Positions 11,188 to 21,504 of a stretch of DNA of 64,000 nucleotides are shown piece by piece (position 1 is the first letter of the stretch; every line of letters begins with the position of its first letter). Origin of the DNA: Primulina eburnea (Eukaryota > Streptophyta > Magnoliopsida > Lamiales > Gesneriaceae); assembly GCF_022965805.1 (NCBI RefSeq), contig NC_133118.1:6975057-7039056 (forward strand). Direction: 5' to 3'. The notes below the pieces were generated by a model that made no database searches, was not told the origin of the DNA, and saw nothing but the letters and a program-made list of their open reading frames with translations. The translations under genes and the position numbers were made by a program.

Positions 11188-11925
11188 TTATTCTCTATTA
11201 GGTAGCAATACGTCTTTGAAAACCACGTTTTTTGTGAATACTCCAGATTGACGCTCTAAATTCCAATCTTTTACCAGAATTTTGGTAGAATTTTGTGAGA
11301 CTCCTCTTGAAAGTGCCACATATAGCTGACCATGGCTGAACACATGGTTACGCAAAAATATGCCAATATTTGGGATTGTTTGACCTTGTGCTTTGTTTAT
11401 TGTCAGATCAAAACTAAGCCTTATGGGAAACTGTCGACGTGTCAACTCAAATGGTAATCCAGAATTATCTTCACTTTTCAAGGGCATTCTATGTAGAAAG
11501 AATCTGGTACCGTTGTGAGGACCTGTTATGATCTCAGCATCTATAAAATTTCTACCAAGACTGCGGCATATTAATCTTGTTCCATTGCATAGTCCAAGTT
11601 CGGGAGCAACATTTCTCAAGAGAATGATAGGACTTCCTACTTTCAATATGATTTTATGTGGTAGCAAACCACTTGGACAAAGGGAATTCAAAAATTCTTC
11701 TTGAAAGAGGTTGTGATTGTCGTCTTCTACACTATCCCAAGAGGTATACTCTTTTTCCTCTCCAGGAAACCTCATAATGGGCATTTGATTAATATTGTCG
11801 ACATTAACATTTTTTGGTGTGATGATGGCTCTATCAACCATATAGTTTTCATCGTTAACATGATTTATCATGTTAGGAAAAACAGAATCAATCAAAATCT
11901 GAATTGATTGTTCTCCCTTGCTCAA
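11188..11925 (-). pseudogene. Helitron helicase (Pif1 family), C-terminal fragment
   Basis: About 245 residues match the tail of the SF1/Pif1-like helicase of plant Helitron Rep-helicases. Visible blocks are LKVGSPIILLRNVAPELGLC, CNGTRLICRSLG, the motif V-like FDLTINKAQGQT, and the motif VI-like QLYVALSRGVS with its conserved Arg. The Walker A and B motifs and the Rep nickase domain are missing, so it cannot act as a helicase. It lies at the 3' end of the Helitron and in the same orientation, as expected. Upstream (11926-12460) I see only AT-rich DNA without the preceding domains. It is not a host PIF1 gene, because it is bounded by Helitron termini. Confidence 0.85.
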
Positions 11926-12464
11926 AATTTGATGTCATCGATTGATAAGATAATGTCTGTATACGACACACTTGTCCAATCATAGTTGTGGTGATTCCTG
12001 ACATAAAAAATGAATGTTAAATAAATAATTATTTTGTTGTCTAAATTATTAGATATGGAAAATATTGAAATGATAATGTTAAATTAATAAAATATTATAA
12101 GTTTATTTATGACATGTGGATGTAGTATCAAATATTGTTTTGCATATCGTATAATATAATATTTTAAATCGTTTGATTTCAAACGACATAAATGAAATAT
12201 ACCATATTGATTTGAAGCAGTTTCTGTTATTGCATGCGATGTGGTAGTCGTAGCCAAATTGTTGTTGAGGGGAACTGAAAAATGTATAAGAGAGTTATAT
12301 GTTTGTAGTAGAATAATTAAATAAATTTATGAAATAATAATATAAATAATAATATGTGATTGAGTTATATAAAATTAAAAGTATAAAAATGAAAATAATG
12401 CCTGATAAATAGGAAGCATTACATATTTTATGTTACATATCATTCAAATGTGTAGTAAAATCTG
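11926..12464. other. AT-rich non-coding stretch inside the Helitron
   Basis: No reading frame or motif is recognisable. The missing central part of the Rep-helicase would be expected around here. Confidence 0.6.
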
Positions 12465-12689
12465 TCATTTCAACGGTGGATTCGAAGTTGTAGCATGTGC
12501 ACTTCTATGTATACGTCTTTGGTAGTTTGACCGACGCCGGGCTAGATTTGTTTGTCGTTCAGCTTGTGTCATTAATTCTCTTTGTGCTCGTCGTCGCGCT
12601 GTGTTTAATTGACGTCTTTCATTGTCATTGCGATTGGTATGACTCGTATGAGTAGTAGCCCGTATAGGAGGAGAAGACATTAAAGCCAA
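12465..12689 (-). pseudogene. Arg-rich Helitron N-terminal ORF remnant
   Basis: The 74-residue frame is strongly basic, with repeats of the form NTARRRAQRE and NLARRRSNYQRR. Plant Helitron-encoded proteins often begin with such Arg-rich N-A-R-R-R tracts before the Rep domain. It is in the helicase orientation and upstream of it, so it fits the N-terminus of the same decayed gene. The link is inferred from position and composition. Confidence 0.45.
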
Positions 12690-15336
12690 ATAGTATTTAA
12701 ATCTGTGTAAATATTTAGAAGAAAACTATTAAATATTAGTGTCGACATGTTTAAATTCCAATAATTAAATAAATGTAATAACACATTCGTAGATAACATG
12801 AATATACCAGCAGTACATCGATATAAATTGAAGAAAGTTGATGACAGAAGATGGTAACATGTTTTAATTGGATAAACAGTTGTGGAAGCATGAGTTATAA
12901 ACTTGAATTATTAGATAATATACATTGTTATACGGTGTGAATTGTGGAAAATATGAAATAATTTTAAGAGAATTTTCGATAAACCAAACCTTATGCTTTG
13001 TTGCCGAAATCTGAGAGTATAACGTGTCCCTTGCTCATTGTTTCGTCCGAACTATGTATTTGCGCTGTGTAATTCATACATATTAAAAATGAGTTTGGGT
13101 TTTATCTAATTCAATTTGGTTCCAAGAAGAATAATAGAAGCACATTCTTACTACCATTTATTACCAATATTGCTCATAAACTATTTCGGAAATCAAAACC
13201 AACAACGGGAGAGATTGAGGGTAAAAAGTCACAAACTAACATGTTTCAGTATCTGACCGTGATTGGAATTTATAAAAGAAATAATGTGTTGAGTAGAGAA
13301 GAGAAAATATGTGATTATCACAAACGTATATGCTTCAGTATATGTTGAATATATCAGGTTCATAAGCATGCGTAAGATTTCAATAAATCCCCTGATAATA
13401 TTCGTCATTATCATTTAAATCCGTCGAAACACGACATTCATGACAACACGTATATATGCCAAGCACAGAGATGAAGAAAGGTATGCATAATATTTGATTT
13501 TTAAGAAATTCCGTTTTTGATTGAAACTAACCTTGTAGGCAACATGGTGGAATGAAAAACAATGGGCTAAAGGGAATTTTGGAGCAAATAGAGCTAGTAA
13601 ATTATATGAACTTCACGACCAACACATGAAGCAACACATAAAATATACATTTTTTAACAACAATTTTTTTTTTGTTGGGGTGCAGAGAGGATGAATGAAT
13701 ATATGAAATGATACCCCAACCTATAATTAATTCTATGCCATTTTTTATATTATTTGGATTAACATGTGAACCTATAATTAAAGTGTTTAAATGATGTAGA
13801 AGGTATAAAAATAAGAAGTGTAACCCACGAAACATTTAAGAAATGCAACAATATAATGAAAAACAACCAATGTACATTAAATAATATAAAAAAATGGTTG
13901 AAGAAAGTTATGATGTAGGATACACAACTAAGTTACAGAATGATTTGTAACAATAGTTATTAAAATTGTTGAAAATTTATATCTGAATTGTTTTTGCTTT
14001 GCATTTTTCACAATATTCTGTTAAATTTAAGCTTAGTAATGTTTGAGTGAGAGTAAAAAATATTATTGTGTTTACAACAAATATGGAAAAACGGTAATTA
14101 TATAATTGAAACGTAATTATATCATTGGAACGAAATGAAAAAATTCAAAAGAACACAAATTTAAATAGTTGATTATTTAAGGGTATACAAATACATACCG
14201 TTAAACAATTAAATATATGATTTAATGGCACAAATCACATATGTAATGTATCATCATAAAAATACCAATGATATAAAATATGAAGAGACGTACAAATATG
14301 GTAAAAGAATATAAGATTTGAAATTAAATCATTGAAATAATGTATAAAATTATCCATGATTTAACCTATAAATTTGATTGAAGAAAAAATCGGAAGATAT
14401 GAGAACAAATATGGGGAAAAAAATAAAAGTGCACATGTGTTTGTAAATTTAAAACACATGTGATGAAAACGAATAATTATCAATAAATGAAAGTTTTCGT
14501 ATGAAAATTTTTTTGACCATACACCATAATACATTTTTCTTGATTCAAACAATTGAAATGTATGCACGAAAATCAATCCAAAATAGGCAAAGAGATGAAG
14601 CTTTAGCTCGCTGGAAGAAATTAGAATACAATGAAATAAAATGAATTTTTTAAACATATGAAATTTTTAAAAACAAAGACAATTGGTAAACATGAATACA
14701 AAATTCAAAAAATCATAGAATCAATACAATGTACAGAAATTAATGAAAATTTATGCGATGATTAAACGAAAATGAAGGATATAGATGAAGAAAGTTGACG
14801 TCAGAAGATGATAACATGTTGTAATTGGATAAACTATTGTGGAAACATGTATAAGATTTGAAGTGGGAGGTTAGTCTCAAACAAACCATTTTTTTTTATT
14901 CGAAAGTCAAATTTTGTGTATTAAAATCCAAAATACAATAAGTTTCAAATATTATATCTTTATAATACTATACATTATTCTTTCGAACATAATTGTAATA
15001 ATTTTGTAACTCATATATGTATTTTCAAATTTAAAAAGTTTATTTTTTAAAGATCAAAGGCACACTACTAATAATATAGAGAAGCCCAAATCATCTGAAA
15101 TCCAACATGTGGTAATCAACAACAGTAATTATTTTGGGTGGCAAAGGTACAGTGGTATTTTGTTTGTGCTGAGTCTATGCATGGACAGAAATTTATATTT
15201 CAAACTGATTGGTCAGACTTTGTTTCTAAATTTTCAATCATAATTTGAATAAAAGACACAAATGGAAAGTGAGAAATGCAAGGGTTAGCAGTTAGCACTC
15301 ACCTCCACAGCAATAGCAACAATAACAGCAGGAAAG
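12690..15336. other. AT-rich non-coding interior of the Helitron
   Basis: About 2.6 kb of A+T-rich DNA with scattered short frames of low complexity and no recognisable domain. No terminal repeats of a further element are seen. The short run near 14784-14850 (GATGAAGAAAGTTGACGTCAGAAGATG) resembles 12828-12860, a small internal duplication. Confidence 0.55.
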
Positions 15337-15543
15337 GATCATGAGAGTTTCTCTGCAGAGCAGAATAAGGCCTCCAAAGCAAAATCGATAATAGCAGTTA
15401 GTGCTTCACTCATTTACCCCATTATGTTTTCCCAAAAGAGTGTTGAAGCAGTATTCGATGATGCTGTCAAAGTTGTGCTCCAGCCACCCAAGCAAAAGAA
15501 AAAGAAGACTAAGGCTAAAAAGGAACGTTATATATTGTCATAA
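15337..15543 (+). pseudogene. Captured ROP/RAC small GTPase C-terminal fragment
   Basis: In the frame through 15424-15543 the sequence contains VFDDAVKVVLQPPKQKKKK followed by a Lys-rich tail. This matches the last helix and polybasic hypervariable region of plant ROP (Rho of plants) GTPases, which place the protein at the plasma membrane. The frame is open upstream to at least 15337 but does not read as GTPase there, so only the final exon was taken. The protein ends Y-I-L-S; ROPs carry a prenylated Cys four residues from the end, so the CaaX cysteine appears to be replaced by Tyr. It lies on the strand opposite to the Helitron genes. It is a gene fragment, not a functional GTPase. Confidence 0.72.
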
Positions 15544-16707
15544 GCAATTTGTTTCCCCATTCTGTTTTGATTCGTTTTTTCTTGGTAATGGACATTTTAA
15601 TAACACGCAACTGAAATATTTTAATACATGTGAGAACTGAGAACGTACGACTACAACCACACATCAAAGCAAACTCTTCTAACCTAACGCAGCGAATAAT
15701 CTTAACAAACAACAATATATTTTCAAATCATGGCAGATATTTACAATCAACGAAATAGCATAAAATCTTAAGAAAAATGAAAAAAATTATCGATTGGACT
15801 TTCACAAAGCTTCTCTGCAAACAAAAGCGTATTCCGTATATCCAATTTGAATCCAAATTGCTTTTATTTTGACAATAGTAAAACAAAACGTGATAAAACT
15901 ATCAATCTCAGACACATTTATATGATAAAAAAAACCGCAGCGCATCAGGTTGAAACAACGATAAATTAAACTACAAAACGATTAGTTTTCAAAAGCTTAC
16001 CAAGCAAAACAATCACGAAGACGAACGGAGATGCGCGCCTTTCCCACGCGGAAGCCAGCAATCAACGATTAAAATCTCTCTGTCTCTTTATTTATACACA
16101 ATGGACGAACCCGTCACAGGTGATGAAGTGGATCAGTAATCTGGGGAAATTAGATTGACGCAAAAAATTACGTATTTAATTGATGGATCGAGACAATGTC
16201 CAGAAATTGCAAAAGAACGCTGTTGTGTACTTACCAGCGGACCCTTACGATTTCTTCGATGGAAAATTGAATTTCAATCGGCAGACAGGAGGGTGGAGAT
16301 CAAATGCAATGGATGTGGTGTTCGGATCGTGGACGCCTCAACCGAATATATGTAGTAGGAGGTTGTGGAAATCCAGGAAATTTCGAGAGAGAAGATTTGT
16401 GAGGATCCGAGAGAGAAGATGTGGATTTGGCCCATCCCAATCCAGGAAATTTCGATAGAGAAGATTTTTGGGGATCCGAGAGAGAATATTTGTGAGCCTC
16501 CAGATAATTTAGGGATAGAAGATTTGTGAGGGAAAATCAATCGGATAGAATCGTGCAGAGTAGGTGGTTTGTTGGAGATGTGGAGTTTTGAGAGAGAAAT
16601 ATTTTTTAAGTGAAGCAATAGGTTGAAAGGGTAAAATGGTGAATTAAAATTTGGTGTCCGCAGTGGCAGTTTGTATGTGCCTCTCAACCTTAATAAAATA
16701 GTAGAGA
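15544..16707. other. Helitron 5' region with short direct repeats
   Basis: No gene is supported. Between about 16360 and 16540 a unit reading CCAGGAAATTTCGAGAGAGA / AGATTTGTGAGGATCCGAGAG recurs about three times in degenerate form. The Helitron's TC end is at 16707. Confidence 0.6.
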
Positions 16708-17035
16708 TATAATATGTTATTTTTTTAAATGATTTCTTAGTAAAATATTTAAATATAAAGTACAAATGAATTACATAAACAACAATCAACTAAGTATTCT
16801 TCAAAATAATTCTTCATTCACTAATATCATCTCATTAAATAATATAAAATAAAAATAACATTATTAATTTAATTAAATTTCGGTTTTTTCGGTCGGTTCG
16901 GTTTTGACATTTATAATCCGAAACCGAACCAAATTAATTTCGGTTTTAACATTTATATCCAAATTATAAAATTCGGTTTTCGGTTCGGTTTAGTGTTCGG
17001 TTTTTTCGGTTTTATCCGAAGTTTGAGCACCCCTA

Positions 17036-17043
17036 GTGTCTTG
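17036..17043. repeat. 8-bp target site duplication of the hAT element (right)
   Basis: GTGTCTTG, identical to 2663-2670. Confidence 0.85.
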
Positions 17044-17540
17044 TGTGTGTAAATGTGTGTGTTTGCATGAGTTTTAAGTTATTTAAGGGTGTAAAATTGC
17101 TTAATTAATAATTAACAAGTTAATTAAAATACTAACCCTCTTCTAACTTAAATAAAATCTCTTAATTTAAAATGAAAATGCACACTTGCTAAACTTTAAA
17201 AGTTTAAAAATCTTAAAATCTCCTAATAATTAAATTAGGCTATTAAAATGCTAAAACTTAATAAATCCTTTAAAATGCCATAATCATAACTTAAAATAAA
17301 ATACCACGTTTTTAAATCACTATGATAGTCGACGGTCTCTTTTCTTCGATCTCGCATTAAATAATCGTCTGAAATATGAAATTCGAGAAAACATTTGAAC
17401 GTGAATCACATAAACATAAATAATTTAAAATAATGAAAATTCATAAATCATGCATCACAAAAATCATTTTAAACTTAAATAAATAATTCAACAATTACAT
17501 AAATATTTAGGTTTTACGCGTACTGATTTTGGGCTCTACA
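17036..17540 (-). repeat. LTR-like segment, 5' part (other half at 2485-2670)
   Basis: AT-rich DNA that reads on the minus strand from TGTAGAGCCC at 17540. The start resembles the LTR-like start at 31203 (TGTAACGTCC) and its inverted copy at 31558, so a related LTR family is likely. It abuts gag codons of the host element at 17541. Confidence 0.5.
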
Positions 17541-18041
17541 CCGCCACACTACGGTCTCCCTGTCTTGACGTCATAAACTCCCTAGTCAGTCGGGAGCGTA
17601 CCTCATCAGTGAAGTACTTAGAGTAGAATATCTCTTTGAAACCTTCCCAAGTCGGGGTCTGCAAATTCATAGATACTGTTGCTCTTTCCCACCATAGTCG
17701 AGATCATCCTTCAGCAAATAAGTGGCGCACCTAAATCTGCCAGCATCCTGCAGCTCCATAAAGGTAAATATCACATCTATGGACTTAATCCATCCCTCGG
17801 CCACCATAGGATCAGTCGTGTCCCCAAAATCCTTAGAGTCCATCTTACGGAATCGCTCATACACTGCTTTAGGTCTCGTCCTCCTATTCACCTCAGTAAT
17901 GATCCTCGCAAACTGCACAAAGAACTGAGTCATGCCCGCAAGCATATGAGCCTGAAGATCTTGTGGTGGACGTGGAGGGGAAACTCTCTGCTCATCACGA
18001 GCCTCACGGCCCTCACGATCGATCACATGTCTAGGAGACAT
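17541..18041 (-). pseudogene. gag remnant of the decayed Tekay-like element
   Basis: The minus-strand frame starts with MSPRHVIDRE at 18041 and shows capsid-type blocks: FRKMDSKDFGDTTDPMVAEG, WIKSIDVIFTFMELQDAGRF, RCATYLLKDDLDYG. After a frame change near 17670 it continues to LTREFMTSRQGD before being cut by the LTR-like segment at 17540. The zinc knuckles and protease are missing. It belongs with the pol fragments at 1-2484. I chose the Met at 18041 over an upstream one because gag proteins of this group start with a short MS-P leader. Confidence 0.8.
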
Positions 18042-18259
18042 ACTGTTCCAAAATTTAACCCAACCCGTAACCAATATGCATAACCGAACTACTCATATAA
18101 CATGCTAAAATGATTCAAAAACTTAAATATGCATTTTAAAGAAACTCGTACTTACTATTTAATGCATTTAAAACCGTAAAAACTTACAGATTTGAAACGT
18201 GATTTCATGAGCTTCTCGGAACTAGCAAATGGCAAAATCCTATATCATGGAACCTTGCG

Positions 18260-18272
18260 CTCTGATATCAAC
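18260..18272 (-). other. Primer-binding site of the decayed element
   Basis: The complement reads GTTGATATCAGAG, a one-base variant of the Met-tRNA site (TGGTATCAGAG). It is adjacent to the LTR end at 18273 and about 220 bases upstream of gag. Confidence 0.65.
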
Positions 18273-19488
18273 TGTGACGAACTGTCTTAAAATACAAATA
18301 CTTTAACATTTGCAGAAAAAATTAAAATTTTTTTTTTAAATAATTTATTATAAATATAACTCGTAAAACAAATAACGGTCATAACGCATACTAAAAAATT
18401 AATATTAAAACCACATCAGTTAATATAAATCACCAATATCCAAAAACTGCTAATTTAATTTAAAAATAGTCTAAAAAAATCATAAATTTAATTTGCTTGT
18501 CACAATACTCATAGATAAAAAGTCAGATTATAAAATTAAAAAACGTTCGTGATAATATAACTTAAACTATAAAGGGTTTGCACTGCCACTGACCCCAGCC
18601 TTCTCACTAGTCACCACCTTCCTTGTTATTAAAATTGGAATATATGGAATAATATTTGTAAATTAAATGGTTTTCGAAAATAAATAAAATAGTATTGAAA
18701 TACTATATAAAATTTCAAATAGTAAATTTAATCGAGTATCAATTGTTTTTGAAGCACAATCATAAGGATCCCAATTTAAATTTAAATTTAAATTTCTATA
18801 GTAGATAAAAAAAACATTAAAATAAAATACCTCTTTTATTTGAGACAATTGAAATTTGGATAGGACAAAACACATTGAAAATGTGCCGCATCTCGGAAAC
18901 AGATCCAAAAATGTATCCAACTTTGATTTTTCTTAATTAACATTTCATATAGTAATTTTGTTTTTTCTTTAAATATATAATCGTGAAAATAATTGACATT
19001 TGATATAATAAATTAGTTTTATATCGTTACGTACTAATTGTTTCAAATGTATACACATTCAAAATATTACGTAAGTGGATGGAGTCAAAACAAAAAATAG
19101 CATTTTTTTTTTCGTTTGTGTTGGAATAAAAATATGCGATAGCAAGACCAAAATTAGCATAAAGAAAAGATTTTATTCAAAAAATAAATGCAATTTAAAA
19201 TGATGAATGCATGAATGAACCAATACAAGTGAAAATTTTGAGATTTTCTTAGCTGATATTGCAATGTAGGAGAATTCTTAGTTATTGGAACAAAATTTAA
19301 TGTACCAACAAAAGAAAAGAAATACATATATGAGACAATAAAATCTAAATTGTAGTTAATATTTAAAATTTAAAATATTGTGGATGATAACAAAGACATG
19401 CCACAAACACTTTTGTGACATGTCTTCAAAACAAAAGGTTAGGTAAATATCCATATGGACACATGCTAATTAACTCAAATATTATATG
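18273..19488 (-). repeat. 5' LTR (extent uncertain) of the decayed element, AT-rich
   Basis: The LTR should start at 18273 (TGTGACG on the plus strand) next to the primer-binding site. Its other end cannot be placed, because the partner LTR is outside the window and the Tat element interrupts at 19489. The segment is AT-rich and I see no gene in it. Confidence 0.45.
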
Positions 19489-19493
19489 TATTA

Positions 19494-20241
19494 TGATGTC
19501 ACCCGAGCAAAATGGTCGAGTCGGGTCGGGAACTCTACCGGATAAACTATCAAAAATTTATAATGAGGGAAACTGAGCAAGGACTGTATCAGTGTTGAAG
19601 ATATATCTCTGCAACACGGCCTTAGCTGTAACCTGTAAACAAGGAAAGGAACTCGTGAATGGGCGTCGAAGGGGTATCCGGCGTGACCACTCCGATGCTT
19701 AAGTCAGCCGAGTACTCAAGCAAGAAAACCAATGTAGCCCAGTGGGGGCTGTGATGATTGGTGTAATAAATGGGAGTATTAAATGTCAAATGAGTGTGTG
19801 TTAAATGTGGATAAAAACCTGATATTTATAGTAGAAGAAGCAATGATGACCTATTTTTTTGTGTGTGGGCATTAAATATAGTAGGGTGGCTGATTGTACC
19901 CTATTATTCTGACATGTCCAATTTCATGCTAGTTCTATCTCGTCTGTCCTGTCAACCATTAATATTAACTAGGGATAGGTCGGCTGGATATGCAATCTAT
20001 TAAGTCAACGCCATTAAATGCTCCCCCCCGCATCGAGGTGACAGATGAGAAAACTTCCCGGGTAGTCTTGTCAGAACTCGGGCGTTACGCCCTGAGCGAC
20101 CCATGACCCAGGATACGAGTGTTTGCTTCCGCATTCAACTTTGGCAATATTCTGCCCTGACCCGGGCGCCGCTCATGGGCCCGCCATATGACTAGAGAGA
20201 TCTCGGGTCCTATCAATGTCCCGGGACATATCGGGGTATCA
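19494..20241 (-). repeat. 3' LTR of the Tat element (748 bp)
   Basis: On the minus strand it starts TGATACCCCG and ends GGTGACATCA. Its copy is at 28785-29531. Differences are few: CGAGCAAAATGG versus CGGGCAAAATGG, a small G/T change near 19613, and the length of a C run near 20020. Confidence 0.93.
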
Positions 20242-20254
20242 CCACTCCCCCCTT
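20242..20254 (-). other. Polypurine tract of the Tat element
   Basis: The minus strand reads AAGGGGGGAGTGG directly before the LTR start TGATACCCC. Confidence 0.85.
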
Positions 20255-20544
20255 AAATAGTCGGGCTAGAGTCTACTCGCTGTCCCGATTAGTCCCATGC
20301 GCCCGGTCAGGAAAGTCATTTTATCATACTGCCGGAACTGACTGTACTTGTACTGACACTTGTACGCTGTTGAGACATGTCTTATACTGCAACCTTATCC
20401 AAAGCGTTTTATGTTCTCGAGGAAGATGTATCGTAATATTTCGATATCTGTGCACGTCTTTTCAACTGTAGGGCACAACTTCCAACACTCCTTTTAACCG
20501 TCCACGTATTAAGAGATCAATGGTTGTGACTAACCCCCCACTCC

Positions 20545-20553
20545 TATATATAA
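20545..20553 (+). promoter_or_regulatory. TATA box of antisense gene A
   Basis: TATATATAA lies 54 bases upstream of the ATG at 20607, with a pyrimidine-rich leader between. The spacing fits a plant core promoter driving the opposite-strand gene independently of the LTR. Confidence 0.6.
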
Positions 20554-20606
20554 CAGCATCTTTTCTCTAAAATTCCATCAACCAGCCTACTATTCGAAGA
20601 AAAAAT

Positions 20607-21023
20607 ATGGCGGGCTCAAGCGTCCCTTAGGCTCTTGTCACGGAAGAAGTTTCGCATGAATATTCCAAGAAGAGAAAAGCTGAGATAGAAGACGAAGTGT
20701 TCCAGAAGATTATTTGCTACTGGGAAAAACTCCAGAAATTACAACTTCTTTACGAAGCCGGGGAAGCTACTGCTTCGAGACTGGTGGTAAAGATGGAGAA
20801 GTACCGGGATCGCCTGAATGTAACCGAGAGGGTGAACATTTTTGAAGGCGACTACGTATACCAACTGATGCTGTTTAAAGAGAGGAAGATCTTATCGGGC
20901 ATCACGGGCTCCGGTAGCTTCCTCAAAGCGTCCACCAGTGAGTTAAGAAAGTGGAGGACCATGTGTACACTTTTTGTAGAGGAAGAATACTTCAATGTAA
21001 TCCGCAGAAATGCACTTAAATAA
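20607..21023 (+). pseudogene. Antisense gene A of the Tat element (unknown function)
   Basis: From ATG at 20607 the frame reads MAGSSVP, hits TAG at 20628-20630, then stays open to 21023 (a later Met at 20697 gives 108 residues). The protein is acidic-basic and helical: KKRKAEIEDEVFQKIICYW, YEAGEATASRLVVKMEKYRD, ELRKWRTMCTLFVEEEYFN. I do not recognise a domain. Opposite-strand genes of unknown role are typical of Tat elements at this position. AATAAA follows the stop at 21022-21027 and may be its polyadenylation signal. The single early stop is the only break I see, so the gene may have been lost recently or may start at the second Met. Confidence 0.6.
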
Positions 21024-21504
21024 ATAAAATTCGTATTCTGTTCGTCTCTGCTCTTTACTTTTGGAGCCCGAGTTTAATGTCCATTATGGCAGACATGCTA
21101 CTAAATTGAGTAAGATACTTAATTAATAACTGAGATGATCGGCGACCAGCTCTAATACCCCGGGTCCAGAACATCACGCCGGGTCTTCACACTTCCGAGA
21201 CGTCAAGACTTTTAATCTTTCGAGTCACGGCAGTCATAATTATGTACGAATGGTCATTAAGCCTTAGCTGAAAACCTTTCATATTCTGAGACGCTTCGAT
21301 AACTGCACACGCCCCTTTACCTTCCCGATAAGACTTCCGAGGCATTTATTGATCATCCGCGTGTATGTATTTTAGTGGATTTGAGAAATTCTCCTTCCAA
21401 ATAAAATTAACTCTAGGCCTTTCGAATTCCTTCGTATTAAATGCCCTCCCCCCTTTCTTCTATAACTAAGAATGTGGACAAGATGCATCGGCACTAGCAG
21501 GACA

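Larger units (their letters stand above)
10363..16707 (-). mobile_element. Helitron (minus strand), partly degenerate
   Basis: Read on the minus strand the element starts TCTCTACTATTTTATTAAGG (16707 downwards) and ends at CTAG (10366-10363), preceded by a short GC hairpin. It sits between an A (complement of 16708) and a T (complement of 10362) with no target duplication. These are the defining Helitron features: 5' TC, 3' hairpin plus CTRR, and A/T insertion site. It carries a Helitron helicase C-terminus, an Arg-rich Helitron-type ORF and a captured ROP GTPase fragment. The Rep domain and most of the helicase are absent, so it is not autonomous. Confidence 0.85.
2671..17035. mobile_element. 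Non-autonomous hAT (MITE-like) element carrying two nested insertions
   Basis: The ends are inverted: TAGGGGTGTTCA at 2671 and the complement of TAGGGGTGCTCA ending at 17035, flanked by the 8-bp duplication GTGTCTTG. Subterminal DNA on both sides is rich in CGGTTTTTTCGGTTTT-type motifs, common in plant hAT MITEs. Subtracting the LTR retrotransposon (2807-10307 plus one copy of GTTAT) and the Helitron (10363-16707) leaves about 514 bp with no coding capacity: 2671-2806, 10313-10362 and 16708-17035. The original element was therefore a short MITE that grew to 14.4 kb by later insertions. No transposase is present, so it depended on one encoded elsewhere. Confidence 0.85.

Noticed and set aside
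11188..11925. A host PIF1 helicase gene
   Set aside because: Only the C-terminus is present and it is bounded by Helitron termini in the right orientation.
15401..15640. The 79-residue plus-strand frame overlapping the ROP fragment
   Set aside because: It is an out-of-frame shadow of the ROP tail with no similarity of its own.
16274..16789. Minus-strand 171-residue frame at the Helitron 5' end
   Set aside because: Low-complexity translation of short direct repeats that runs past the Helitron boundary.
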